Assembly: GCA_025266875.1 (NCBI GenBank)
Contig: JALLLT010000058.1
Span: 124,001-188,000 of the forward strand
DNA from: Fennellomyces sp. T-0311
Lineage: Eukaryota; Mucoromycota; Mucoromycetes; Mucorales; Lichtheimiaceae
Direction: 5' to 3'
DNA length: 64,000 bases
The position numbers and the translations under genes were made by a program. Below are positions 47,601-62,661 of this stretch, piece by piece; the first letter of the stretch is position 1; the number at the start of each line of letters is the position of its first letter. The notes under the pieces are model-generated. The model searched no databases. It was not told the origin of the DNA and worked only from the letters and a program-made list of their open reading frames with translations.

Positions 47601-47882
47601 TTAAAGGATATTTATAATGATACGAACACACATAAAGAACAGCGTGATGAGTTCGAGTAAAGGACCTTGAGCAGGTGGATTGTAGATCCATGGCAGCTTG
47701 GTGGAGGATGTGGGGATCAATGGACCTAGCGGTGAACCATGATAAGGGGAGTCGAAACCGAATATGGAAAGGATGAGCGGCTCCACTCGGGGGACGGTTA
47801 CTGTAGCAACTAAAAGATAAATTACATTTAATGAGAGGAATGCTCCCAACAGTAGCTGTGGGACTACAGCAAATCTGACCAT
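47601..47882 (-). CDS. Small two-helix membrane protein, unrecognised
   Basis: A single-exon frame of 93 residues with a hydrophobic N-terminal helix (FAVVPQLLLGAFLSLNVIYLL), a Pro/Gly/Ser-rich loop (PYHGSPLGPLIPTSSTKLPWIYNPPAQGP) and a C-terminal hydrophobic helix (LLELITLFFMCVRIIINIL). It is divergent from the UDP-glucuronate decarboxylase gene with 215 nt between starts, a plausible shared promoter. The pattern looks like a real short membrane protein, but I cannot name a family. Confidence 0.5.
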   Translation of the reverse strand: MVRFAVVPQLLLGAFLSLNVIYLLVATVTVPRVEPLILSIFGFDSPYHGSPLGPLIPTSSTKLPWIYNPPAQGPLLELITLFFMCVRIIINIL

Positions 47883-48097
47883 TTATAGCACAGCAAAAAT
47901 TTGCTCTTGGCATGTAATAGGATGACCGAAGACTTGCATAATGGACCAAAATAGACGGGATTTCTACACCTCGGAGCGTGTGTGCTGCAGCGACATTGCT
48001 TCTGCCCAGGCGGCGATTTTTATTCTGAGCCTCTTTTGCTTTCAACTTTTTTTTATCTTTTTTCCTTCTGCGCACAAAGCTCCCGTTTACCCGTGTC

Positions 48098-49491
48098 ATG
48101 ACGAGCACCGAGGCGACCAAAGAAGACGGCGGCGCTGCAGCATCGACGAAGGCCGACGAGCTGGTGACGACAGTAGGCCACACTTCGGTCGGATCGCAAG
48201 TTTCGTTGGACAGTCTCCGCGAGCTGTATATTCCAAAAGAAATTAGCGACAGAGAGATCAATCACGAGGATGGCAGTGTCACGTACAAAAGCACACATTC
48301 GTACCCGCCGGTGCGACGCCTGCGGCCTTCTGAACGCAAACGGATCCTCGTGACGGGAGGTGCTGGCTTTGTCGGATCTCACTTGGTCGACCGACTTATG
48401 CTTATGGGCCACGAGGTCATTGTGCTAGACAACTTTTTCACAGGCACCAAGCGCAATGTCCAGCATTGGATAGGCCATCCCCACTTTGAGCTGGTGCGGC
48501 ACGATGTTGTCGATCCATTCATGATTGAGGTCTCGCAGATTTACCACCTGGCTTGTCCCGCGTCCCCGCCGCATTATCAGTACAACCCCACAAAGACAGT
48601 CAAAACAAGCGTCATGGGAACCATTAACATGCTCGGTTTGGCTAAGCGTGTAAAAGCTCGCTTTTTACTAACATCCACCTCGGGTAACGTGCACACGATA
48701 AGCAATGCCAAACGTGCGAGCTGATCCGAGATATAGAGATATACGGTGATCCAGAAGAGCATCCGCAGCGCGAAACATACTGGGGTCATGTTAACCCCAT
48801 CGGCCCCCGAGCTTGTTATGACGAAGGCAAGCGGATTGCTGAAACGCTTACATATGCGTACATGCGCCAGAACGACGTGGATGTGCGCGTGGCACGCATA
48901 TTCAAGCAAGTATTAAGCGGATCTATCACTAGCTCTAACTGACCTGCTCTCTTTTTTCGCCGGATCTACAGCACGTTCGGTAAGTGGCGAGGGGAGAAAA
49001 GAGAGAGAGAGAGAGAGAGAGCTGACGGGGTGGGCTGATTGCTGTTCGCTGGAATAGGGCCGCGCATGTCACCGGCGGACGGCCGGGTTGTCAGCAACTT
49101 CATCATGCAGGCGCTGAAGGGCGAGCCGCTGACACTGTACGGCGACGGGCAACAGACACGGTCATTCCAATACGTACACGATCTGGTGGATGGACTGATC
49201 CTACTGATGAACAAGAACTTCATGGACCCGGTTAACCTCGGCAACCCTGAGGAGTACACGATCAAGGACTTTGCGGACATCATTCGAGAGCAGGTGTCAA
49301 ACTCGCCGGTTGGGCCCGACAACGTCAACATTAAGATTCTACCCGCAGCGATGGACGATCCAAAGAAGCGTAAGCCGGACATCAGCCGAGCGTTGAAGCA
49401 CCTTGGATGGAAGCCGCGGTTCGCGGTGCGGCAAGGGTTGCAGGAGACGGTGGATTGGTTCAAGCTCCAGGTAGAAGAAGGACTCATATAA
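48098..49491 (+). CDS. UXS1: UDP-glucuronate decarboxylase (UDP-xylose synthase)
   Basis: Exons 48098..48683, 48737..48905, 48972..48979, 49058..49491; 398 residues. An NAD-dependent extended SDR enzyme converting UDP-glucuronate to UDP-xylose. Seen: [14 protein letters not shown] nucleotide-binding motif, [38 protein letters not shown] (YxxxK catalytic pair), NTFGPRM, and [19 protein letters not shown]. The conserved NTFG is assembled from an exon ending AA, an 8-nt micro-exon, and the next exon; the first of these introns has a GC donor (GCAAGT). A (GA)n tract lies in the following intron. It may control glucuronate and xylose supply for wall polymers or glycans. Ends 79 nt from the DAP1 stop (convergent). 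Confidence 0.92.
49001..49021. repeat. (GA)n microsatellite in a UXS1 intron
   Basis: Ten GA units lie inside the intron that follows the 8-nt micro-exon, upstream of its acceptor at 49057. Confidence 0.8.
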
Positions 49492-49570
49492 ACACGCGCA
49501 CAACGACATAGCATAGATACCACATCACATCCCTTCTTTTCAAAGAGAAACAATAATATCACATCCTTCT

Positions 49571-50209
49571 TTATTCATTCTCAACAAGCTTGCCCACCAG
49601 CAAGTACTTTGCCGCGAAGTGCTGCTCCCACTCGCGCAGCGACTCCCACTCATCCGGCGCCAAGTCCTCCAGTTTGTCGATGGGCAGCGCAGGATCGGTG
49701 ATCATGTCCAGGTCGAATGAGTTCTTTGCCAGTCCGCGCGACGCATCATGCCCGGCAAAGTTAGCGTACGGGCCACCTGTCATACCATCTTCAGCCCCCC
49801 TTTTCTTATGCAAGGATATCGTGAAAACGTACCAGGACCATAAAAGTTGCGACCTCGGGTCACATCATAGATGCTGCCATTGACAGCCATCAGAACCTTT
49901 CCGTCCTCACCCGTGCCGTCGAATGGCGTCAGTTCCTTGGGTGTGTAGTTCTTGAACACAATAACGTCGGGATGCTTTGCGGGAATGACGTTGGGCTTGC
50001 TCGATTGCGCATAAGAGCGAATGACATACGCCAGTACCTACACAGCCCTATAAGCACCACTGAACGCACACGCTTTCCCTGCAACTCACAGCGGCCAAGG
50101 CCCAGTTGACGGGGTTTTCTGATGCATGGAATTAGCATAACACAAGAACAGCGTGGCGATGCCAATTACCTTTGAATTGAGTAAGAACCGTGTGTATCGC
50201 AGTGCTCAT
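49571..50209 (-). CDS. DAP1: Membrane-associated progesterone-receptor-type haem protein (Dap1)
   Basis: Exons complement(49571..49776, 49833..50037, 50090..50118, 50170..50209); 159 residues. A cytochrome-b5-like haem protein that supports P450 enzymes of sterol synthesis (CYP51) in fungi. Seen: a short N-terminal membrane helix (NWALAAVLAYVI), then the MAPR core [55 protein letters not shown], with the haem-coordinating Tyr and the characteristic insertion relative to cytochrome b5. The C-terminus ends in [16 protein letters not shown]. All splice phases agree. Confidence 0.92.
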
Positions 50210-53200
50210 GTCTGCCCTAGTAGCAAAAAAGCAATCACGTTAGAATCCGGAAGAGGGAGAGAGATGAGGAAAAGAATGTGGCGTTGAAAGCTGCATACTT
50301 GTTCATGATTTCTTTCTTGCTTCAGAAAACGGCTATTATCCTCCCTTTTTCGGTCGCTGGGGCAAAGGAAATGCGTTTGGAGAATTGAAATTACTGGTCT
50401 GTGTTACCCCAATCGAACGGCACATGGCGGTTGATCCTCGCCTGCTGACTTTTACACAGACTGTTGCTGCTTCTGACGATCGTGTACCGCTGCCTTTTCC
50501 CGTCTTCTAGACTGGCTCCAAATACTATGCATCTTGTCTTGGCTACGCGCCATTACGTTGGGATAGCTTTGTCTGCGCTAACATGTGCTTATACCCATTT
50601 AATATAAGCGGCCACCCTTGTGTAGATCCTAGCTATCTGCGCATGCTTCTCGCTTTCTCACCAATCGTCAGTAAATGTAGTGCATATAACGATACGTGGG
50701 AACAATGTTGCCAGGCACCATCGCAGCTGACCATATCACAGTAAGATCACGCTGCTAGTGTTATCAATATTGAAACCGCCTGTATTCGGTCGGTCGCCAC
50801 ACTTTTATCCGTTGCGATCAAAGAGAGCTTAATATGAATCGATGACATAGCAGTGTGTATCTATGTACAACCTGCTATATAACTAGAGCGGAAGACAAAA
50901 CGGATACAACCCAGAAGCCATAGAACCCACCACGGCTATCAAAAGTGGCCTCTAGAAGAATACATCATGTTTATGATTTGTTGTATACCCAGCGAATAAC
51001 ACAGAAAACCTAGCCACAGGGCCCCCAAAAAAAAACTATATTTCAACTATACATATGTAGATGTTGAAGATCGGATAAAAGAGCATTGTTAGCAAATTAA
51101 CCGCACAGGCTCACTTTGCAGTTGTCTTTACAATTGCTTTATTACAGCATCGTGAACGACGCAGAGATAATGTTTTTCGCTGAGTGTGGACGACCATCTT
51201 TAAAGAGGTGTACGTATACAATTCAAGGCTCTATTCATGTTATTAGTTATGCGTATCAGTGAATAAAGGTTAGAGTGCTGGTGTACACGGTAGCAACTGC
51301 ATATCCGATATTCCTTCTGATTCTTCCACTGCTCTTCTGATCCACTGGGAATCGTAACAGAGTCGACAAACGTTGTAATTGATATCGTACACGATTCAAT
51401 CATGGTCATATTTTTTTTTATTTTTTTTGAACCTGGACCATCATCGAGAAGGTATAGTGTGGTATATGCGGTAGGGGCGATGGTTGATACCCGAATCGAG
51501 TTTCATTCCCTATGTTACGTTTGATATTGTGTAGTCAACCTGGTGCTGCCCACAGGTGCCGTAACTTCTTCTGCCACTAGCCCAGCTGGTATCTCATCTT
51601 TTATATGTAACACCACGCCCTCTCACATACGTAGAGTAGAATACCGTTGATCCAACATATCCCATTATTTGCACGAGTTCTTGTCATTGACTTCCTGTTC
51701 ACAGTGCCTTAGAGCCATAAATTTATCTAGCTTTACTCGGTTGTGAGCAAATCCATTACTGTTTGTTTCTACTTCCTTCCAGAGACACCTTTTTTTTCTT
51801 CGACGACTGCGTGGCAACAAAACCTGTCATTCGTGGCTATTTGTTATCTGGGAAGCATTGTGTGGATACACGCGTATAACTATTAATGCGATTAATAGGC
51901 TTTAACCTAACGTTTACCTTACGCTGATAGGTGCCGGCGAGCGTCGTGTCAACTTAAGGAACAGTAATGATTCTGAAATTGCGTTTTTGCGCTATGCTCG
52001 CATGTCTGCGCTTAGAGAACATGATTCAGAGCAATTTACTTTGCACTGACTTATTAAACTCATTCATCTTTCTCAATGATGTGACAGAGAACCTGGAGTA
52101 ACCAAACTATGATATATCTCGGTGCTGAAGGAGACAGGAAAAGGAACATTTACCATAGGTATCGGCCATGGTAGGATACTTTTCACAAAGTACGTCTTGT
52201 TTTGCTTGGTACTGGCAGATGTGCGATGGAACAGGAGAACTTGGCTATCCTTAGTGATTAACGATGAGGGTGCCATGATTGAGATATTATGGGACCCGAC
52301 CGAATCATCGGTCATTGTGTTGTATCGGAATGCACGGTTCAAACAACATGGACTACGACAAACTTTGGAATTATCGCTCTTTTTCTGGTGCTCTAAATGT
52401 GTAGCCAGCCTTCTGACCTACTGACGAAGAGTAGTGTTTACCCGTAACAACCGTGCAATTACCATTGATAGAGCGTTTTGCCTCTTTGACTTCCTTGAAC
52501 TCACAACTTAAATGCCTTCGTATTGATGAATTCCCTGTAGGACAAGTTTAATATATAACTTTCAGAGAAAGATAATGAACTTGTTGGGGCCTCTGGAGCC
52601 TATACTCTTGAACACATGCGCGTTTTTGGCTCCATTTAGAATTTTTAAATTTCAGTTGCTAATCGGCTATGCACCTTTTCGCTTTGCGAGGACATCGTCA
52701 TCATTAAATGGATATGGAATTAATCTGCATACATGTTCGGCATTCCTTCGAGAGCGTCCACAGTTATTGATATCAATTAAAAGTTGGCACACAGCAGTGC
52801 TATTGAAGCTACATACGCATACTGGCACATATACAGTAACTGCACGTCTGATATTTCTTCCGATTAACCCATACTATATGAAGTTGCGATAGAGTTGGCT
52901 CAAGTTAAAGGTGTTGTTGAAAATTCAATCACGATCCTATATTGTATCTTCCGACCTCGTTCCATCATACTGGAAAATGAACGTGCATATACGCTAAGTT
53001 CAAAATTCCCACACTGACTCAGTTCGCGCAGAAGTGTAGCAATGCAGTTTCAAACACTGGTCCATGTTTAGCATATACTTTTCGGTTCCTTCCAACTCAT
53101 CAATTAGTTCCTCATTCACCTCCAATATCATGCCATATTCCATTTGCAATTTAGCTTCGAATTATAATGCTGTCGAGCCAGTGTACCTCTTCCTTATCAG

Positions 53201-53541
53201 GTGTACTTTTCATTACTTTTAGGCGGGCGATTCCTTGAAACTATGCTGTTATCTTGCTTTGGTCGACTGTGAGCAAGTTAATAAGGATCTGCTTCAGGCT
53301 TTCCTCTATCGACGCCCTTTTTGCTTCTGCCATGATCCCTGATCATGGCCAATCCCTTGAAAGAAAATTTGATGATCGTTTTGTTTGCTAAATAGTATGA
53401 AAAGCAGCGAAATAAAAAACACCAGGTATTATACGTAACTCAAGGTTAGCGTACCTATTGCCAACACCTCTAAGGTATTCATTTTCTTTTGATATTGCTC
53501 GATCAAAAGTCCTGCACAATTTCTGGCAGTCCAAATTCACT
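50210..53541. other. Long AT-rich intergenic region
   Basis: About 3.3 kb without a supported gene; the 100-residue frame at 52122-52424 and its antisense partner have no recognisable motif. Confidence 0.5.
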
Positions 53542-55586
53542 TTATTTCAAGGTCTCTGCCAGAAGCAAAATTCTTGGGTTTCTGTAAACATACGATAGAC
53601 CATCCTCCGTCACATTTTCCAAGTCATATAGAGCAAGTCTCCGTAAGCTTTGTATACTGCTAATGTGTCGAATAGCATCATCAGAGACGCAGTCCAAGAA
53701 ACCAAGGATAATTGAATGCACGGAAGAACGTCGCTCGAGTGTTTGAGCAAATGTCTGAAAGGCGGTGCGATCGGCATCAAGTTCAGATAATTCAATAACT
53801 TTCAATGACGAAATATTGGCAATAGCCTGCAATAAAGCGCCCGTAATCTTGAATTCCCATTCACCTAGCTGAAGTGTGTGCAAAGACGAATATGTCGCAA
53901 GTACTTGGAACATTTGAAGCAATGCATCTTCTTGCACACCGTGGACGCAGGAAAGATGCAGTAGCTGTAGACTAGACAATCCGGATATCGCTTGAGAAAC
54001 GTCAGTACCAATGTAATCGGCAAAATAGATTGACAGGCATTCCAGAGAAGGACATCGGGATATTAGTTGTCCAGCCATTGGACCAAAGTGATTACTAAAA
54101 TTGGTCTCCAGCTGTCGCAGATTGCTGAATGCTGTAACATCGGTCAGTTTTCGCCATATACGCTCTTCCTCCGGAGTACTGGAGCAGGGGAATCGGAAAC
54201 ACAGACTCTCCAGTGCACTGGCGTTCTCAGAGAGTAATGGTAGAAGATCGTCATATTCGGGACCCTGCAGGGAGCTAACGGCCAGATGCCGTATTCCTCT
54301 TGGCTGATATATTGCTGTTGATGAGAATACCGCCCCCTTTTGTGGCTCGTCCATAGGTATACAGCGGTTAAATCCAAACGCTGCCAGTTCAGGACAACAG
54401 TCGCGCACGGCACCAATGGCCGTTATATCGCAAAAATCGATTGATAGTCTTCGTAGTTTCGGGCAGCACGGCAGCAGTTTCCTCAACGCACCGGTGTCGA
54501 TCCTTGCAAAAGATAGTTCCATGTCCAGCAAACTGGGGCATGTCGATGCAGTCGAGACAACACCCAGCGTTGCAGCTGTGGCAACGGCAGTGTAATGCGC
54601 GTAGTAGAGCCGTTGCAGGTTGTTGCAAGTGGACAGAACGGCAGCTAAAGGGAAGGGAGGGCTTTCTTTGGGCAATACAATTTCTAGTCTTGCAAGTGTG
54701 TTCCTTGCTTGCGATAACGCCATTAAGCAGCGATTGTAGTCATTGATCCTTGAAGCTTTTACAACGGATTAGCAAGCGCTTTGCCCGAGATTGTTGCTTC
54801 TCACTTACAGCTCAGGTGCAGAAAGTCAAGCTTTCGGCACATGCCATTGATGACCGCCGTGAAGACCTCCTCGCACTGCCCGTGGCCCAGACTGGATAAT
54901 TCGAGTGTTTGCACATGCTGGCCGACGAGGGGAAGATATGCAAGCCCCATGTCCCTTTGCTGTGTGAGCGTAAGCTGGCTCCAAAGCTGAGAATGTTGCA
55001 GCACATGATGGCGCCATGTGCTGGATACGTCGAGTGCTTGATACAAGGTATTCTTTGGTAATAATGTGATGATGGCGCTCACCAGATCGAATGGCAGCGC
55101 TTTTATAAAGTCAACACGACGATCCCGTAGTGCTTGTGCTTGTGTATATCGTTCTTCCAGTAACCCCCGTTCGCTGGTTTCCTCTTTCGGTATCGTTTTG
55201 AGACCTTGCTTGTATACACGCATAGCCTCTGTTTGCTGCGATCGTTGGGAGTAGAGCGCACCAGCACGTAGATAACCAGCTGCTTTGAATGGTGCATATG
55301 CGATCATTAAGCGTGCATCTTGCAAGCCTTTGTCGACTTGCATCGATTGTCCGTAGGCCAAGGCGCGTAGATCAAGCACGGCAAGCATGCTGGAGAGAAG
55401 ATCGGTAAATCCTCGCTGGGCATTACAAATGACTTTATCAAACCGAGCATCCTTGAGATCGTCTAGATATGAGCCAAGGAGCGTCTGCAATGCAGCTGAT
55501 GGTTGACAATAAAGTTCAAAGTTTTGTTGATCAGTTGCTCGGCGTTTGTTGTCAGGGAGTAGGCTGTCGGATTTTCGTTTGGGCAT
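53542..55586 (-). CDS. TPR / F-box / leucine-rich-repeat protein (Dia2/Pof3-like)
   Basis: Exons complement(53542..54755, 54809..55586); 663 residues. A substrate receptor for an SCF-type ubiquitin ligase is the likely role. Residues 20-150 form TPR-like helices (RAGALYSQRSQQTEAMRVYKQGLKTIP). An F-box follows at about 163-205 (IKALPFDLVSAIITLLPKNTLYQALDVSSTWRHHVL). Leucine-rich repeats run to the end (KLRRLSIDFCDIT, SLECLSIYFADY, SLQLLHLSCVHG, SLHTLQLGEWEF, SLRRLALYDLENVTEDGL). The TPR-F-box-LRR order matches budding yeast Dia2 and fission yeast Pof3, and Mucoromycota carry many such paralogues, so orthology is not claimed. Confidence 0.85.
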
Positions 55587-56882
55587 AGAAATAGGCCTCC
55601 ATCATATGTCTGGGCTTCAGTAAATTATTTCTTTCAGTATGACTGTGCATAACATACCTTTGTTTCTAAACACGAGCAAACGTGTGTGCATCACTACGTC
55701 ATAAATGTTTCAGACACATGGCATATATGCATAAGGAGAGTGTCAAGCTTACAGTGGCTCGGCCAGCCACGAAAAGGGGGCGGGTCAGTGCTCTGAAGCA
55801 ACCAATGTACGCATTTGATCAGTTTGAATACCGTACTGCTTGTGGGAATGAACAATAGAGTAGAGTGCGTTTGTGGCCATAAGTACATGACGCATTGTAC
55901 ACCTGGAAGCCGTTTTTTACCCAAAGCAAGGAATATCACACTCTGAAAGCAAAATGTACAGCGTGGACCCTCAGTTTTCGATAGTGTAACTCAACACATT
56001 ATAGGTTGCTTGGGTGAGACAAGGAGACAGCTTGCCTTCCGCCCGTCTGGAAATAGTGAAGAGAGCGGGATTGCTTCCCAGCAACAGATCCACCAAATAA
56101 TACTGACTGGGACGATCCAGACTATTCGACGGAAGAACTACGCACCAAACGCCAAACTCTTTGTACACTGAACAGTATGGCCTATTCATCATCCTACAGG
56201 GCAAATACCGCAAAGGAAAAAGGACCGGCCAGTGATAGCTTAACAACACTGCTTGCATAGAGGTAAGCCGCCAAAGATATATGATCTGCCTGTTGTTGAA
56301 GCCAAATGTCCTGGCGAGCCTAAAGGGCAAGGCGCAATCAAAATGGATAACATGCTGCGCGAGATGCTCGAAGTACTCGTTGAAGACACAGTTATAAGAC
56401 CGGTGGCGTTTAGCATGATAGTCAATGGTTTGAAGTTACTGTGAGTTTTATCCAAGTGCACTGCAAGAACAAGTATTAAGTATTAAATAATTTTGCGAGC
56501 CAGAATATGAGTGTACCGTACAGGGGTTGGATATGATCCATGGTCTTTTTAGACGCTCGCTCTGGAAGTGGCCCCATGGATACAGCAGCTCTATGCCCGC
56601 CACTAGAAATGTCCCTCTCAGCACCCCTTCTACTAAATAGTAGAAGGATCCACAACCATCACTACTGTATCGAAATCAGTGGAGTTATATATAGGCAGTG
56701 CGGTAATGATTAGTATTCACCAATTCATTTGATCAGACAGCAATGCATGCATCGTGACACCAGCAAAACGCCAAGACGTTATGATTCGTCGAGTTGCGTA
56801 AACAGAGTTTTATCATTGGCTGTTGCGGCCTTCAAGTGTGTCTCGTACTCTTTTTTGCTTGGCATCTCTTTTTCAACAAGAA
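55587..56882. other. Intergenic region with a degenerate coding remnant
   Basis: The region between the F-box start and CHMP5 holds the remnant described at 56250-56640 and otherwise no supported feature. Confidence 0.45.
56250..56640 (+). pseudogene. Possible remnant of a repeated Mucoromycota ORF
   Basis: Bases 56253-56444 read IYDLPVVEAKCPGEPKGQGAI, then MLREMLEVLVEDTVIRPVAF and MIVNGLKLL. After a possible intron, 56500-56640 reads EYECTVQGLDMIHGLF. The order (VEAK, a helical stretch, a xGIxVEG-like segment, then CTVxxLDxIHxG) resembles short ORFs that recur across Mucorales genomes, as I recall them. The upstream frame is broken by stops. The resemblance is from memory and needs a database search. 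Confidence 0.3.
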
Positions 56883-57855
56883 ATGAATCGACTGTTTGGA
56901 ACCAACAAGCGCGCACCAAAGCCAACACTCAACGACGCAATATCTTCGGTAACAGCTAATGAAGGATGTTCCACGCGGCTTGGTACACTAAATATTAGTA
57001 CAGACGGATGTCCGCGCAGATGCCGTCGAAGTCAAGATCCGCAAGTTAGATGCCGAACTGACTAGATATCGGGATCAAATGAAGAAAATGCGTGAAGGAC
57101 CAGCAAAGGTTTGTTTATTATCCAGGTCTTTAAGCGAACAGGAAGTCGTTGACAAGGAAGAACACAGAAATCGGTCCAGCAAAAGGCACTGCGTGTGTTA
57201 AAGCAACGAAAGCTGTATGTTGTGTGAACAGAACGAGGCAGCGGACGGGAATAACTGAACAAGGCTATGATAGATACGAGGCACAGCGAGACAACCTTCA
57301 GCAACAGTCGTTCAATATGGAGCAGGCACAGATGACAACCGAGAATTTGCGTAACGTCATGGCGACGGTGGATGCCATGCAGACGGCCAATAAGGAAATG
57401 AAGAAGCAGTATAAGAATGTGAATCTGGACAAGATCGACGTGAGTTTGCATGCAGACATAATGTGTGGATAGATGGACTGACCGTGGGCCACCACGTAGC
57501 AACTGCAAGACGAAATGGAGGACCTGATAGAGCAGGCCAACGAGGTGCAAGAGTCACTCGGCCGATCATACAACCTCCCTGATGACATAGATGAAGATGA
57601 CCTTGAAGCAGGTAGGCGTGGATGGCGTATGTGATGCAGAGCGTGGACTGATACGGGCGAATCGCAGAACTGGATGCATTGGGCGACGAGTTAAATTTTG
57701 AAGAGGAGGACGTGCCGTCGTACTTGCAGGAAGACGTGACGGAAGAGTTACCCAAGGCATCGGAGACAGACCCCACGAAACAGCAAAAGAGCGATGTGCA
57801 GCTGGATGAGTTCGGCTTACCGATAGCAGCGCAGGCACCTATGAAAGCTAGCTAA
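56883..57855 (+). CDS. VPS60: ESCRT-III-associated protein CHMP5/VPS60
   Basis: Exons 56883..56948, 57004..57108, 57168..57214, 57274..57439, 57500..57611, 57668..57855; 227 residues. An SNF7-family protein that acts late in ESCRT-III and regulates Vps4 through Lip5/Vta1. The N-terminus [21 protein letters not shown] is the CHMP5 signature. Basic helices ([26 protein letters not shown]), [40 protein letters not shown] and an acidic C-terminal half ([19 protein letters not shown]) follow. The tail ends [11 protein letters not shown]. The fourth exon acceptor at 57273 is needed to keep KLYEAQ in frame. Confidence 0.92.
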
Positions 57856-57930
57856 ATTTACCCGCACCAATTCCCCTATATTTCTCTTCCTTCTTGTAAA
57901 TGGCGATAACGTAAAATCCTAAGGAATAAC

Positions 57931-58970
57931 ATGAACAATCACTCGGTATACTTTCTCTCAATATATATATAACCATTCTCGATCTTGACGCTTGTGCCTT
58001 TTGAATAGTTCAGTCAGTCTGAATTACTGCTCTTGACCGAATCCACCGATCAAGATGTTCAAGTGCACACGCCGGATGTGCCTCCGGAATCCACACGACT
58101 ATACCCGAAGCTCGTTGGGTCCCACTGGGAGTGTTACATTACGACTGATCGGCTGGTACTCGGACGAAGTTCCGGGCCCGATGCACCGCCTACACGAAAC
58201 AACCGACAACATCGCGTGGATGTCGATTTCGGACAGCACAAAAAGGATGTTTCACGATGCCATGCAGATATTCGATTTAATCCCCAAAAGAAACGCTGGG
58301 AACTACGCGTGTATGGCAGGAACGGGGCCAAAGTAAACCATGAGTGGAAAAAACCTAGTAGCAGGTCTGTCGTGCTGACCACGGGATCCTTGATTGAAAT
58401 TGTGGGCAACCGTTTCGTGTTTATCTTGCCGGATCGATCCGCTCCTGTGACAACAACAGACGACAAACTCGAGAATCTGATCATCCATGCCTTCAGAGAT
58501 CACGAGCTCTTGGATACTTCCGCTATTGTCGATTATGTTTCCCGCTCTGATCAGCCCTATGACAGGCCTTCCGTCGTCCACGCCCTGGTTCTTTCCAAAA
58601 AGTTTCATCTTGTCGATCAAATGTGGACTATGCGTCAACCCCTCACCACCCAAATGAGTCTGGATGATATTGAATACGATTATGGTCCGGCGGCTCCGCC
58701 TGCCCAGGAACGTCCGGTGCGGTCCCTCGGTATAAGCGTGCATCAGATTTACTCGACCTGGCTTGCAGCAAAAAGACGTGCATCGGATGATCATACTCCA
58801 GACAATGGTCAGTCGTCTAGACGACAGTATATCTCAGGTAACTTTTTTAATACTGCTGCCTAGGGAATTCATGGTAACCGTAATGTTTAGATAATCCTTG
58901 GCGAGATGTAATGTGGCTAGAAATGCGTACCTCTGACTCATTAACTCGAACGAATACCATCGACGAATGA
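57931..58970 (+). CDS. FHA-domain protein
   Basis: The main exon is open from an upstream stop but has no early ATG; reading from TTG at 58033 would be non-canonical. A 15-nt leader exon 57931..57945 (ATG, MNNHS) splices in phase to 58009..58837 and then to 58891..58970, giving 307 residues. An FHA phosphothreonine-binding domain lies at about 30-130: LVLGRSSG, KKDVSRCHADIRFNPQ, YGRNGAKVN and GSLIEIVGNRFVFILP, with the GR, SxxHA and NG core residues present. After it a helical region (LENLIIHAFRDHELLDTSAIVDYV) may be a winged-helix-like fold. Probably nuclear signalling or transcription; partner unknown. The 5' leader is a proposal. Confidence 0.7.
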
Positions 58971-62214
<3,244 letters not shown>

Positions 62215-62661
62215 GGCGATCGACTCTCGTATACAGACTTGCTGCCCCCGGCGGCCGGCACACAAACAGCAAACAAGAATATCCCGTAGACGTTTTACCA
62301 ATAAAAGTGTGAATCAAGGGTCCAAATCGATTAGTTCAAATTAGGGATGTGGTGGGAACGGTAGCCGAGCTGCTTGTGCGACTGTAGAGCAAATGATGAT
62401 ATTACATAAAGGGCTTTTCTCTACGACGGATATTCTGCTCAGACAGAAGTGCCATCCCGGCATGACTTCCTATCGCACACGCATCGGTGTATCACAAGGA
62501 AATAATAAGCACAGTTCGGTCATGCCTGCGCTCGTTCAGCACGCCGGGATCCAAAAAAACCCTAAACACGTTTGGTTCGATATTTTTGCGAGATTTCTCG
62601 CTTTATAAACCGCTCTTTCTCTTTCCCTCTCTTTCCTTCTTTACCTTTCGCTGCCCTCCCC
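62215..62661. other. Intergenic region
   Basis: Short gap between two same-strand genes, with the 3' UTR of the fucose gene and a pyrimidine-rich leader (62615-62660) just before the trehalose gene ATG. Confidence 0.5.

Noticed and set aside
52073..52424. Overlapping frames of about 90-100 residues on both strands in the 50-53 kb gap
   Set aside because: No motif, no convincing splice partners, AT-rich surroundings; probably random.
55971..56330. 119-residue minus-strand frame over the remnant region
   Set aside because: The plus-strand reading gives the more meaningful VVEAK-type pattern; the minus frame has no motif.
58033..58035. TTG as the true start codon of the FHA gene
   Set aside because: Possible but unnecessary, because a 15-nt ATG exon splices in phase just upstream.
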